Shown here one piece after another: positions 1-5,977 of a DNA stretch of 6,348 bases. Under the pieces are notes generated by a model. The model saw only the letters and a list, made by a program, of their open reading frames with translations, did not search any database and was not told the DNA's origin. The stretch's first letter is position 1; every line of letters begins with the position of its first letter. The stretch comes from Candidatus Omnitrophota bacterium (GTDB lineage Bacteria > Omnitrophota > Gorgyraeia > B26-G9), in NCBI GenBank assembly GCA_030630245.1, contig DAOVNL010000049.1:1-6348 (forward strand), given 5' to 3'. The position numbers were made by a program, and so were the translations under genes.

Positions 1-481
1 AAGAAATAGTAGCGCCTGTAATCGCCTGGATGTTGTCTTTGGTTTCACCTTTTACCAGCACAATATCTCTATCGATCTTACCTTTGAACTGGCTCAAAAA
101 AGCTGATTCTGTCTGCTCATATTTAATATCGCTTATTTGCGAACCAAGCCCGGGAGTTTCCTTGTGTTCAAGCACCTTTACTCCTGTGATTTTCTCATTG
201 CTGCCTAAGCCTACCAGAAGATTAATGTCACCTGCGTATCCTTTTCCGCTAAGAGATAAACACCAGCCGACAACTATCCCTTCTTTGTCATACGCCTCAA
301 AATAGACCATGCCGTTCTCATACTTTTCGTACCTATGCGCGCTTAAAACAGAATTAAGCGAGCGTTCAAGCAGCATCTTCTTTTGCTCTTCAACCCGGGG
401 TGCTGTAATATAATGAATGACCGCAAGAGTCAGCGCGCAGCAAAGCGCCACAATCAATAAAGCTGAACTTAAACGCAGCAT
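1..481 (-). CDS. rnfG: RnfG-like FMN-binding subunit of an Rnf electron transport complex (3' part missing)
   Basis: RnfG is the membrane-anchored flavoprotein of the Rnf complex, which couples ferredoxin and NAD electron transfer to ion pumping; its FMN is bound covalently outside the cytoplasm. The visible 160 residues start with one hydrophobic segment (about residues 4-25), followed by ITAPRVEEQ, as in RnfG/NqrC proteins. Then come GYAG (81-84), EHKETPGLG (105-113), QFKGK (131-135) and ITGATIS (154-160), the last matching the flavinylation motif. The modified residue would be Ser160, the final codon in the window; the C-terminus lies beyond the left edge. The ATG at 481 is chosen because AAGGAGA (487-493) lies 5 nt upstream. 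It follows resB after 36 bp, and no rnfC or rnfD precedes it, which departs from the usual rnfCDGEAB order. NqrC is the main alternative, but the short conserved spacing and ETPGLG/ITGATIS favour RnfG. Confidence 0.87.
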   Translation of the reverse strand, partial: MLRLSSALLIVALCCALTLAVIHYITAPRVEEQKKMLLERSLNSVLSAHRYEKYENGMVYFEAYDKEGIVVGWCLSLSGKGYAGDINLLVGLGSNEKITGVKVLEHKETPGLGSQISDIKYEQTESAFLSQFKGKIDRDIVLVKGETKDNIQAITGATIS

Positions 482-486
482 ATTTA

Positions 487-493
487 TCTCCTT
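487..493 (-). promoter_or_regulatory. Ribosome binding site of rnfG-like gene
   Basis: On the minus strand AAGGAGA stands 5 nt before the ATG at 481. It is one of the clearest Shine-Dalgarno sequences in the window and fixes the start of the partial rnfG-like gene. Confidence 0.75.
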
Positions 494-517
494 ATATTTT
501 TAATAACTCTATTAATA

Positions 518-1543
518 CTAAGACTTTTTCTTTAACAACAGCAACAGCATTCCACCGAACAACAAGGCAAAACCGCTCATGATGAAACCCAGTCCCGGAT
601 CTTTGACCACCTGAATTATTGCAGCATAAACAGGTATGATTTTTTTGACCTCAAAATCAAAAATTCCCGCTTGCGGATTAAAACCAGCCTTATTCCGCGT
701 ACCTGGAAACACCCATTGTTTATGTACTATTTCATTTTTTCTATAAGTACTTATAAGCATCGCCGTATTACCCGGGCTGTAGGAACGCAATAAGATCCTT
801 CCCTGTTTATCGACGGAAACATCCGGAAGAAAATGGGTCATTTCAAACCTTAGGGCTCCTTTACCGGATACCTGCAGCGGCCTTCCGTGTTTCCAGAGAC
901 CTTCCCATATAACCTTATCCCTATGCTTAATTTTAATTTCGACATCCGCAAGAACTTCAAAGCTGGACTGATAAAAACTAAACCCTTTATATCTTAAGGG
1001 GTGGTTTACCCGCAGGGAATAGTCTGATTTCAAAACCCCGTTCTCGAATAACTCGACCCGGCTCCTGTATTCTTTAGGCGTTTGACTGCCGGGATAATAC
1101 TCTACGGTGAATTCCTTGAAAACAATTTCCGCGTTTTCATCACGCAAAACAACTTTTTCGCCCGCAAATAAAGTATAATGTTGTGATTGCTTTGTAAATT
1201 TACTTATCAGAGCTCCCAGAAAAACAACTAAAACCCCGCAGTGCAGAAGAAAAACGGCCAGCTTTCGCCTGTCTTTTAAAAAAACGAACTTAAAACTATT
1301 AACGGTGCACACAACTAAATTGAGGCCTAAACAAAAAAGCAGTATATTATAATAAATGCTGTTAAAAAAATCATCCGCGCCTAAAAACAGTATTATACGG
1401 CCTGTTTTCAATCCGTATCTTTGTATATAGAATTGAGCATTCTGCCCCTGCACAATCAATGTTCCGAGAATTGAGCTAAAGGCAAGAGCAAATAACACAA
1501 TCAAGGTTATTTTCAAAGAACCAAATTTCTTAAATATTCTCAT
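518..1543 (-). CDS. resB: ResB/Ccs1-family cytochrome c biogenesis protein
   Basis: ResB works with CcsA in system II cytochrome c maturation, delivering haem to apocytochromes on the outer face of the cytoplasmic membrane. From the ATG at 1543 the protein has 341 residues. Three N-terminal membrane segments lie at about 10-31, 62-82 and 94-114, then a large extracytoplasmic domain (about 120-310) and a last membrane segment at about 316-337. Family signatures are LLHCGVLVVFLGALIS (99-114, with His101 in the membrane), YPGSQTPKEYRSRVEL (150-165), VNHPLRYKGFSFYQSSF (179-195) and VVKDPGLGF before the final helix. The frame stays open to an ATG at 1585, but that would lie further inside cheR and precede the typical short cytoplasmic lead, so I prefer 1543. 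This start overlaps the end of cheR by 14 bp, which suggests translational coupling; the Shine-Dalgarno is weak. No ccsA is visible; it may lie beyond the left edge or elsewhere. Confidence 0.92.
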   Translation of the reverse strand: MRIFKKFGSLKITLIVLFALAFSSILGTLIVQGQNAQFYIQRYGLKTGRIILFLGADDFFNSIYYNILLFCLGLNLVVCTVNSFKFVFLKDRRKLAVFLLHCGVLVVFLGALISKFTKQSQHYTLFAGEKVVLRDENAEIVFKEFTVEYYPGSQTPKEYRSRVELFENGVLKSDYSLRVNHPLRYKGFSFYQSSFEVLADVEIKIKHRDKVIWEGLWKHGRPLQVSGKGALRFEMTHFLPDVSVDKQGRILLRSYSPGNTAMLISTYRKNEIVHKQWVFPGTRNKAGFNPQAGIFDFEVKKIIPVYAAIIQVVKDPGLGFIMSGFALLFGGMLLLLLKKKS

Positions 1544-2420
1544 TGTTGCTTTTTCTCTTTGTCCTTTTCTGCAGAATTCTTTCACCTATGTCTACTTTAG
1601 CAAACAATTCTTCCTTAATATCCATCAAGCTTTCTGTTTTTCCGGCAACGAGAAATCCTGATGAGGCAAGAGCATTATAGAAGTTGGCATAAACTTTATT
1701 CTGCAGCTCCTTATTGAAATAAATAATAACATTACGGCACAAGATCAGATCGACAGCCCGGGGCAGCTGATCGCTGATCATGTTATAATCCATAAATTTA
1801 ACCATCACTTTTATCTGGTGCTTAATGCAATAGTTATCATTATCTTTATCAAAATAAGCAGCTATTTGACTGGCCTTAAGTCCTTTTAAGGCCTTTACCC
1901 CGTAACAGCCTATTTTAGCTTTTCTCAGGGCATTTTTATCGATATCCGTTGCAATAATATTGATTTTACTATTCTGCCCCAGCTTCTGGAGGGCCTCTTT
2001 AAACAAAATAGCCAGCGAATAGGGCTCTTCCCCTGTCGCGCAGCCGGCGCTCCATATCCTGATGTTATAACCGGCAATATTCTCTTTACGCTCAACAATC
2101 GCCGGTATGACTTTTTCGCGTATTGCCTTAAATGTCTTGGGATTGCGGAAAAACTCCGAAACATTGATGGTTATCCTATCAAGCAGTTTGTCGTACTGCT
2201 GCGGATTTTTGTTCAAAAAATCCAGATAAGCGCAAAAACTCTCTACATTCGCCTCATGCATTCCGACAACAATCCTGCGCCGCAGGCATTTGGGCCGGTA
2301 TTGACGAAAATCAATACCTCTTTGGCGGTAGATATTATTCAATATACTATTAAAAGCGCGCATTTCTTCTGGGCTTAAATCTTCGAACTCTATAAAATTT
2401 TTAGAGAAATTATAATCCAT
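1530..2420 (-). CDS. cheR: CheR-type chemotaxis protein glutamate methyltransferase
   Basis: CheR transfers methyl groups from S-adenosylmethionine to glutamates of chemoreceptors, setting sensory adaptation in the cytoplasm. The 296 residues are a full-length, single-domain CheR. An N-terminal helical domain (about 15-85) holds the basic stretch YRPKCLRRRI (41-50) thought to contact receptors. The SAM-binding domain follows with INVSEFFRNP (85-94), the SAM loop WSAGCATGEEPYSLA (123-137), ATDID (157-161) and LILCRNVIIYF (225-235). There is no TPR or PAS extension. The ATG at 2420 has only a weak GGGA about 13 nt upstream. The gene is not next to any other visible chemotaxis gene; it is preceded by the structured element and overlaps resB. 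Its targets may be receptors encoded elsewhere, or it may serve a chemosensory pathway other than motility, which the sequence cannot decide. Confidence 0.96.
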   Translation of the reverse strand: MDYNFSKNFIEFEDLSPEEMRAFNSILNNIYRQRGIDFRQYRPKCLRRRIVVGMHEANVESFCAYLDFLNKNPQQYDKLLDRITINVSEFFRNPKTFKAIREKVIPAIVERKENIAGYNIRIWSAGCATGEEPYSLAILFKEALQKLGQNSKINIIATDIDKNALRKAKIGCYGVKALKGLKASQIAAYFDKDNDNYCIKHQIKVMVKFMDYNMISDQLPRAVDLILCRNVIIYFNKELQNKVYANFYNALASSGFLVAGKTESLMDIKEELFAKVDIGERILQKRTKRKSNNENI

Positions 2421-2457
2421 AATTCATCGCTTTTCCCGGCAAATCATCCTTTTTTCA

Positions 2458-2648
2458 GCTTAGCCCGAATATTTCACAGTATAGTCTACTCCGCATGCAA
2501 ATTGTCGTACATCTACGGCGTTGTGCTTCCTAAAGCTTCCTCGTCGTACCGCAGAGGGTACGCCTCCGGGAACTTCAGTCGCACGCCTTGTATCTGTACA
2601 ACACTTTACATGCTCGTTACGACGATACCATGAAATACCCGGGTTAGC
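2458..2648. repeat. Palindromic intergenic element with imperfect terminal inverted repeats and nested hairpins
   Basis: This region has no plausible reading frame. Its ends are inverted copies: 2458-2476 reversed reads TGAAATATTCGGGCTAAGC and 2631-2648 reads TGAAATACCCGGGTTAGC, matching at 15 positions with three mismatches and one gap. Inside are further nested complements: TTGT (2502-2505) with ACAA (2598-2601), ACA (2509-2511) with TGT (2595-2597), GGCGT (2517-2521) with ACGCC (2583-2587), AAG-C-TTCC (2533-2540) with GGAACTT (2569-2575, one bulge), and a six-pair stem CGTACC/GGTACG (2545-2550 and 2557-2562) around a 6-nt loop. TCGTCGTA at 2541 also recurs inverted at 2618-2625. The layout fits a transposase-less interspersed repeat (MITE or REP-like), or a structured RNA. 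No target-site duplication is evident and no second copy is in the window, so its repeated nature is inferred from form alone. Confidence 0.6.
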
Positions 2649-2907
2649 GCGGATTATTCTTTACGATTTTAATCGCTTTTACCATTTCCCTTAAGATATC
2701 GGCCTGGAATTGAACCTCTGTTTCCTTGATCTTAGTCATAATCCAGCCTTTCCCGGTTACTACATAACGGGCAGGCAAGCGGTTAAGTATAAGCGCCATG
2801 ACATCAAGCTTGCACCTTTCGTCCTTTGCCCACTCTTCATCGATCTTTTTCAATTCCTGCTCTACAACATCGCTAACTACAACTTCCATATGGTTTTTAA
2901 TTTCCAT
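2644..2907 (-). CDS. ComFB-family small protein
   Basis: The 87-residue product resembles ComFB (late competence development family). The core DVMALILNRLPARYVVT (35-51) fits the family pattern of an acidic residue, an ALxLNxLPxxY helix-turn and a following VVT strand; helical stretches lie before it (about 8-27) and after it (about 61-83). ComFB of Bacillus sits in the comF operon without a clear role in DNA uptake, and cyanobacterial relatives have been reported to bind cyclic dinucleotides; either role here is only inference. Bacillus ComFB has several cysteines before the core, whereas only Cys32 is present here. The ATG at 2907 follows dprA by 2 bp and has a strong AAGGAGG 7 nt upstream, so the two are almost certainly co-transcribed. 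The last codons and the TAA stop fall inside the inverted repeat of the neighbouring element. Confidence 0.78.
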   Translation of the reverse strand: MEIKNHMEVVVSDVVEQELKKIDEEWAKDERCKLDVMALILNRLPARYVVTGKGWIMTKIKETEVQFQADILREMVKAIKIVKNNPR

Positions 2908-2909
2908 TC

Positions 2910-4025
2910 CTATCCCTCCTTTTTTATAAACCTTTTTCCCTCAACCTCTCTGATCATTCCCCTCAACTGAAGATCCAACAAGTTTTTATATACACATGCG
3001 GCGCTTAAACAGCTGGTTTTTATAAGCAGATCAATATGCATTGGTTCACTGCTTAAAAATTGAAGCAGCTGTTTTGCTTGCGTATTTAAGTTCGCCCGGC
3101 AAGCAGCCGGCTCTTGAGCCTGCCGGCCCCCTTTTTCTTGAATATAAGCGCTGACATTAAGTTCTTCTATAATATCATCTACGTTTTCCACAAGTTTCGC
3201 CCCTTCTTTGATCAGCTTATTTGTCCCTTTAGCATTAACCGAATTTGCCGCACCGGGCATGGCAAAAACATCTCTGTTTTGTGATAATGCCAGGTTTGCT
3301 GTGATTAACGAGCCGCTTCTTTGCGCAGCTTCAACAACTACCACTCCAAGGCTCATCCCGCTTATAATGCGGTTGCGTCTGGGAAAATTACCCCTGTGCG
3401 GAGCAGTGTTCAAAGGAAATTCAGACATTACTATACCATGCCTGCTGATCTCATCAAATAATCCTTTATTTTCCGGCGGATATACGCATTTTAATCCGCT
3501 GCCCAGCACAGCAACGGTGCTGCCCGGGCCTTTTAATGCGCCTTTATGCGCGGCAGTATCTATCCCCCGGGCAAAACCGGAAACAACACAAATACCGCGC
3601 CTGGAAAGGTCAGAGGATATGCGCCCTGAGAGCTGTAAGCCGTTAAAACTCGCCCTGCGGCATCCTACAACAGAAATAGTTGTTTTATCTAACAAAGAAA
3701 GATCTCCTTTTAAATAAAGCACTGGCGGCGGATCATATATTTCATTTAAAAGCGCGGGATATAAAACATCCTCCGGGCACAAAACCTGAATACCCTCATT
3801 ATTGATATCCCGGATCTCTTTATTGAATTCATCTGATGCAAGTATGTTCCTTATATCTGAAGCAATCCGCGCACTTATTCCGGGGACACCTATCAAGCTG
3901 GCCGTTGACGCCTCAAACACTCCTTTTACGCAGCTAAAGCGCTCAAGCAGTTTTTTAGCTAAAACCAGCCCTACCCCGCTGACCATATTAAGAGCAATAT
4001 AATATTTCTTTTGCTCATGTTTCAT
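2910..4025 (-). CDS. dprA: DNA-processing protein DprA
   Basis: DprA (Smf) protects incoming single-stranded DNA in natural transformation and loads RecA onto it; it is also widespread in bacteria not known to be competent. The 371 residues show the full architecture. A helix-hairpin-helix-like N-terminal part carries GVGLVLAKKLLERF (17-30) and GVPGISARIASDI (46-58). The Rossmann-like core (about 115-285) has ISVVGCRRAS (117-126), SGFARGIDTAAHKGAL (149-164), GSGLKCVYPPEN (175-186), FPRRNRIISGMS (214-225) and EAAQRSGSLITA (232-243). A C-terminal winged-helix-like domain (about 312-371) ends the protein. The ATG at 4025 begins 1 bp after the aroK stop, with AAGGG about 12 nt upstream. The topA gene often found after dprA is absent; a comFB-like gene takes that place. 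Nothing looks broken. Confidence 0.97.
   Translation of the reverse strand: MKHEQKKYYIALNMVSGVGLVLAKKLLERFSCVKGVFEASTASLIGVPGISARIASDIRNILASDEFNKEIRDINNEGIQVLCPEDVLYPALLNEIYDPPPVLYLKGDLSLLDKTTISVVGCRRASFNGLQLSGRISSDLSRRGICVVSGFARGIDTAAHKGALKGPGSTVAVLGSGLKCVYPPENKGLFDEISRHGIVMSEFPLNTAPHRGNFPRRNRIISGMSLGVVVVEAAQRSGSLITANLALSQNRDVFAMPGAANSVNAKGTNKLIKEGAKLVENVDDIIEELNVSAYIQEKGGRQAQEPAACRANLNTQAKQLLQFLSSEPMHIDLLIKTSCLSAACVYKNLLDLQLRGMIREVEGKRFIKKEG
2915..2921 (-). promoter_or_regulatory. Ribosome binding site of the comFB-like gene, inside the end of dprA
   Basis: AAGGAGG on the minus strand lies 7 nt before the ATG at 2907 and overlaps the final codons of dprA. It fixes the start of this small gene and supports that it is really translated. 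Confidence 0.8.
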
Positions 4026-4026
4026 T

Positions 4027-4536
4027 TCACGTTTTCCCTTCTAACCAGCTCAATATCAAAGCCGCAACCTCCCGCGTGTTCAACCCCGACGTATCTACGG
4101 TATAATCTGCTTTGGCATAATAAGGCTTACGTTTTTTCAAAAGCTCATCGATCTTTAATTTTGGATCGGCTACATTAAGCAGCGGCCTGTACTTATAATT
4201 TTTTGTTCTCTTTAGGATCACTTCAGGCGCAGCTTCAAGGCAAATCATAAATCCGCTTTTTTTAAGGTTTTTTACATTTTCTTCATCCAGGACAACCCCT
4301 CCGCCGCAAGCGATTATTTTGCCCTCATTCAGAGAAATTTCCGCAACAATATCTTTTTCGACTTTGCGGAAATAAGGCTCGCCTTTTTGGGAAAAAATAT
4401 CTACGATCCTCATGCCTTCTTTTTCTTCGATCTTCCCGTCAAGATCGACATAACCCAACTGAAGTTTCTTCGCCAAAAGCGCCGCTATTGTTGATTTGCC
4501 TGTGCCCATAAACCCGACAAGCGCAATATTTTTCAT
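4027..4536 (-). CDS. aroK: Shikimate kinase
   Basis: This enzyme phosphorylates shikimate at the 3-hydroxyl with ATP in the cytoplasm, the fifth step towards chorismate and aromatic amino acids. From the ATG at 4536 it has 169 residues, normal for AroK. Visible sites are the Walker A loop GFMGTGKST (8-16), shikimate-binding Asp31 and Asp33 (DLDGKIE), Arg57 in EPYFRKVE, the glycine triplet GGG (78-80), the lid arginine Arg117 in YKYRPLL, and Arg136 in the RKPYY motif. All expected catalytic and binding residues are there. The frame can be extended to a TTG at 4566 within mnmE, but the ATG at 4536 is better because AGGGGA stands 7 nt before it and the protein then begins with the usual short lead to the P-loop. 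It lies 14 bp after mnmE and 1 bp before dprA, so it is part of the same transcription unit. Confidence 0.96.
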   Translation of the reverse strand: MKNIALVGFMGTGKSTIAALLAKKLQLGYVDLDGKIEEKEGMRIVDIFSQKGEPYFRKVEKDIVAEISLNEGKIIACGGGVVLDEENVKNLKKSGFMICLEAAPEVILKRTKNYKYRPLLNVADPKLKIDELLKKRKPYYAKADYTVDTSGLNTREVAALILSWLEGKT

Positions 4537-4543
4537 CTTAATT

Positions 4544-4549
4544 TCCCCT
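4544..4549 (-). promoter_or_regulatory. Ribosome binding site that decides the aroK start
   Basis: AGGGGA on the minus strand is 7 nt before the ATG at 4536, between the mnmE stop and aroK. It argues against the longer TTG-initiated form beginning at 4566. Confidence 0.7.
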
Positions 4550-4550
4550 G

Positions 4551-5963
4551 CTATTTTCCGATACAAAAGCGGTTAAAAATATTATCAAGTATATCTTCAT
4601 TTATATTCTCCCCCACCAATTCAGCGAGAGAATTCAACGCCTGCCTTATTTCAAAAACAAGACATTCCTCAAATCCCTTGTCCGCGATTAACAAAATCGC
4701 GTTATTTACAAAACCATAACATTCTTCAAGAGATTTTTTCTGGCGCAAATTACTAAAGATCAATTCATCTGAGGGAACAATTGCCCCCTTAAAAAACTGT
4801 TCGGTTATCTTCTTCTCCAAAGACAATATCCCCTGTTTCCGGAGCGCAGAGATCTTAACCTTGGGAGCGCCGGGAAACATTTTTGCAATGCCCGAGACAT
4901 CAATTCTGTTTTTTAGATCACTTTTATTTATTACGATAACAACCTTTTTGTTCTTTAATTTCTTAGCCAGATCCATGTCTGTTTTATTGATCTTCCGCGC
5001 CGCATTTAAAACAAAAAGCACAAGATCCGCTTTTTCAAAAAAAGCCAGGCTGCGCGTAACGCTCTCCCGCGTGATCACACATGAACTATCCATTATTCCC
5101 GCGGTATCGGCAATCCTTACAGGCATTCCGTTAATACTGATGAGTTCCTGTACGACATCACGTGTGGTTCCTGAGATATTCGTAACGATCACCCTTTCAT
5201 ACTCTACCAACGCATTCATGATGCTTGATTTGCCCACATTGGCAGCGCCCGCAAGAACAATACTTATGCCATTCTGGAGCATAATTCCCTTATCCGCGCT
5301 GTCAATAAATCGCTTGAGATCGCTTGCGATTTTTCGCAAAGCAGCGCTTAATTTTGATCCGGGCATAGAATTTATTGATTCATCCGGGAAATCAATAGCT
5401 GCCTCAAGCGGAGCAATAAATTTGATGAGCTTATCGCGCATTTTATTAATAATAAACGAGAGCCTGCCTTCCAACTGATAGACAGCGGGCTTGAGCGCGG
5501 CTTCTGTTTTCGCGTTTATTATATTGAGCGCCGCCTCTGCCTGAAGCATATCAATACGTCCATTCAAAAAAGCTCTTTGAGTAAATTCACCAGGCGCTGC
5601 AAGACGCGCCCCGTTATCTATCACAAGTTCAAGGATTTTCTTAGAAGGCACAATCCCCCCATGGCAATTTATCTCCAGCACATCTTCTTTAGTGTATGTA
5701 CGAGGCGCGCGCATTACAGTAAGAAGCGCCTCATCAATTACTTTTGTCTTTACGTTTTTTGATTTATTAGTTTTGTTTTCAACTATATGTCCGTAGTGGA
5801 CAGTAAAACCGGGAGCTTTTGAAATCTTCCGGCCGCTTTTGGAACGAAAAATTTTATCGCCGATTTTCAGAGCCTTTTTACCGCTAAGGCGTATTATCCC
5901 TATTCCTCCTATTCCCGGAGGCGTAGAGACAGCCGCTATCGTATCATTTGAATTTATCTGCAT
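4551..5963 (-). CDS. mnmE: tRNA modification GTPase MnmE (TrmE)
   Basis: MnmE with MnmG installs the aminomethyl or carboxymethylaminomethyl group on uridine 34 of certain tRNAs, using GTP and a one-carbon unit from a folate cofactor. The 470 residues are full length. The N-terminal folate-binding domain (about 1-125) begins DTIAAVSTPPGIGGIGIIRLSG and is followed by GEFTQRAFLNGRIDMLQAEAA (125-145) at the helical domain. The inserted G domain has G1 GAANVGKSS (239-247), G2 GTTRD (265-269), G3 DTAG (286-289) and G4 NKSD (346-349). The protein ends in FCIGK, with the conserved cysteine (Cys467). G1 has Ala where most family members have Pro, and the general-base glutamate after G3 seems absent (Thr298 aligns there). 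The ATG at 5963 lies 14 bp after folC with no evident Shine-Dalgarno, suggesting coupling to folC translation. A folate enzyme next to a folate-using one may be more than chance, but that is inference. Confidence 0.97.
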   Translation of the reverse strand: MQINSNDTIAAVSTPPGIGGIGIIRLSGKKALKIGDKIFRSKSGRKISKAPGFTVHYGHIVENKTNKSKNVKTKVIDEALLTVMRAPRTYTKEDVLEINCHGGIVPSKKILELVIDNGARLAAPGEFTQRAFLNGRIDMLQAEAALNIINAKTEAALKPAVYQLEGRLSFIINKMRDKLIKFIAPLEAAIDFPDESINSMPGSKLSAALRKIASDLKRFIDSADKGIMLQNGISIVLAGAANVGKSSIMNALVEYERVIVTNISGTTRDVVQELISINGMPVRIADTAGIMDSSCVITRESVTRSLAFFEKADLVLFVLNAARKINKTDMDLAKKLKNKKVVIVINKSDLKNRIDVSGIAKMFPGAPKVKISALRKQGILSLEKKITEQFFKGAIVPSDELIFSNLRQKKSLEECYGFVNNAILLIADKGFEECLVFEIRQALNSLAELVGENINEDILDNIFNRFCIGK

Positions 5964-5977
5964 TGTATATAGGTAAG

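Noticed and set aside
30..305. Plus-strand frame at the left end
   Set aside because: It is antisense to the rnfG-like gene, whose minus-strand translation shows clear conserved motifs.
1925..2164. Second minus-strand frame within cheR
   Set aside because: Frame-shifted shadow of the SAM-binding domain of cheR; arginine- and serine-rich without any family features.
2545..2562. Hairpin CGTACC/GGTACG as an intrinsic terminator
   Set aside because: No T-run follows on either strand and the stem is only six pairs; it fits better as the apex of the larger nested structure.
2500..2626. tRNA or other standard RNA gene in the gap between comFB-like gene and cheR
   Set aside because: No cloverleaf with a TTC loop and acceptor stem could be drawn; the pairing is one long nested hairpin instead.
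3208..3717. Long open frame on the plus strand opposite dprA
   Set aside because: It lies wholly within dprA on the other strand, its product has no recognisable motif, and dprA is intact with all family motifs.
4537..4566. Longer aroK starting at TTG 4566 inside mnmE
   Set aside because: The ATG at 4536 has a well-placed AGGGGA and gives the normal family length, while the TTG form adds ten unmatched residues.
4861..5478. Open frame of 205 codons on the plus strand opposite mnmE
   Set aside because: Antisense shadow of the mnmE G domain; hydrophobic low-information translation and no ribosome binding site that I can see.
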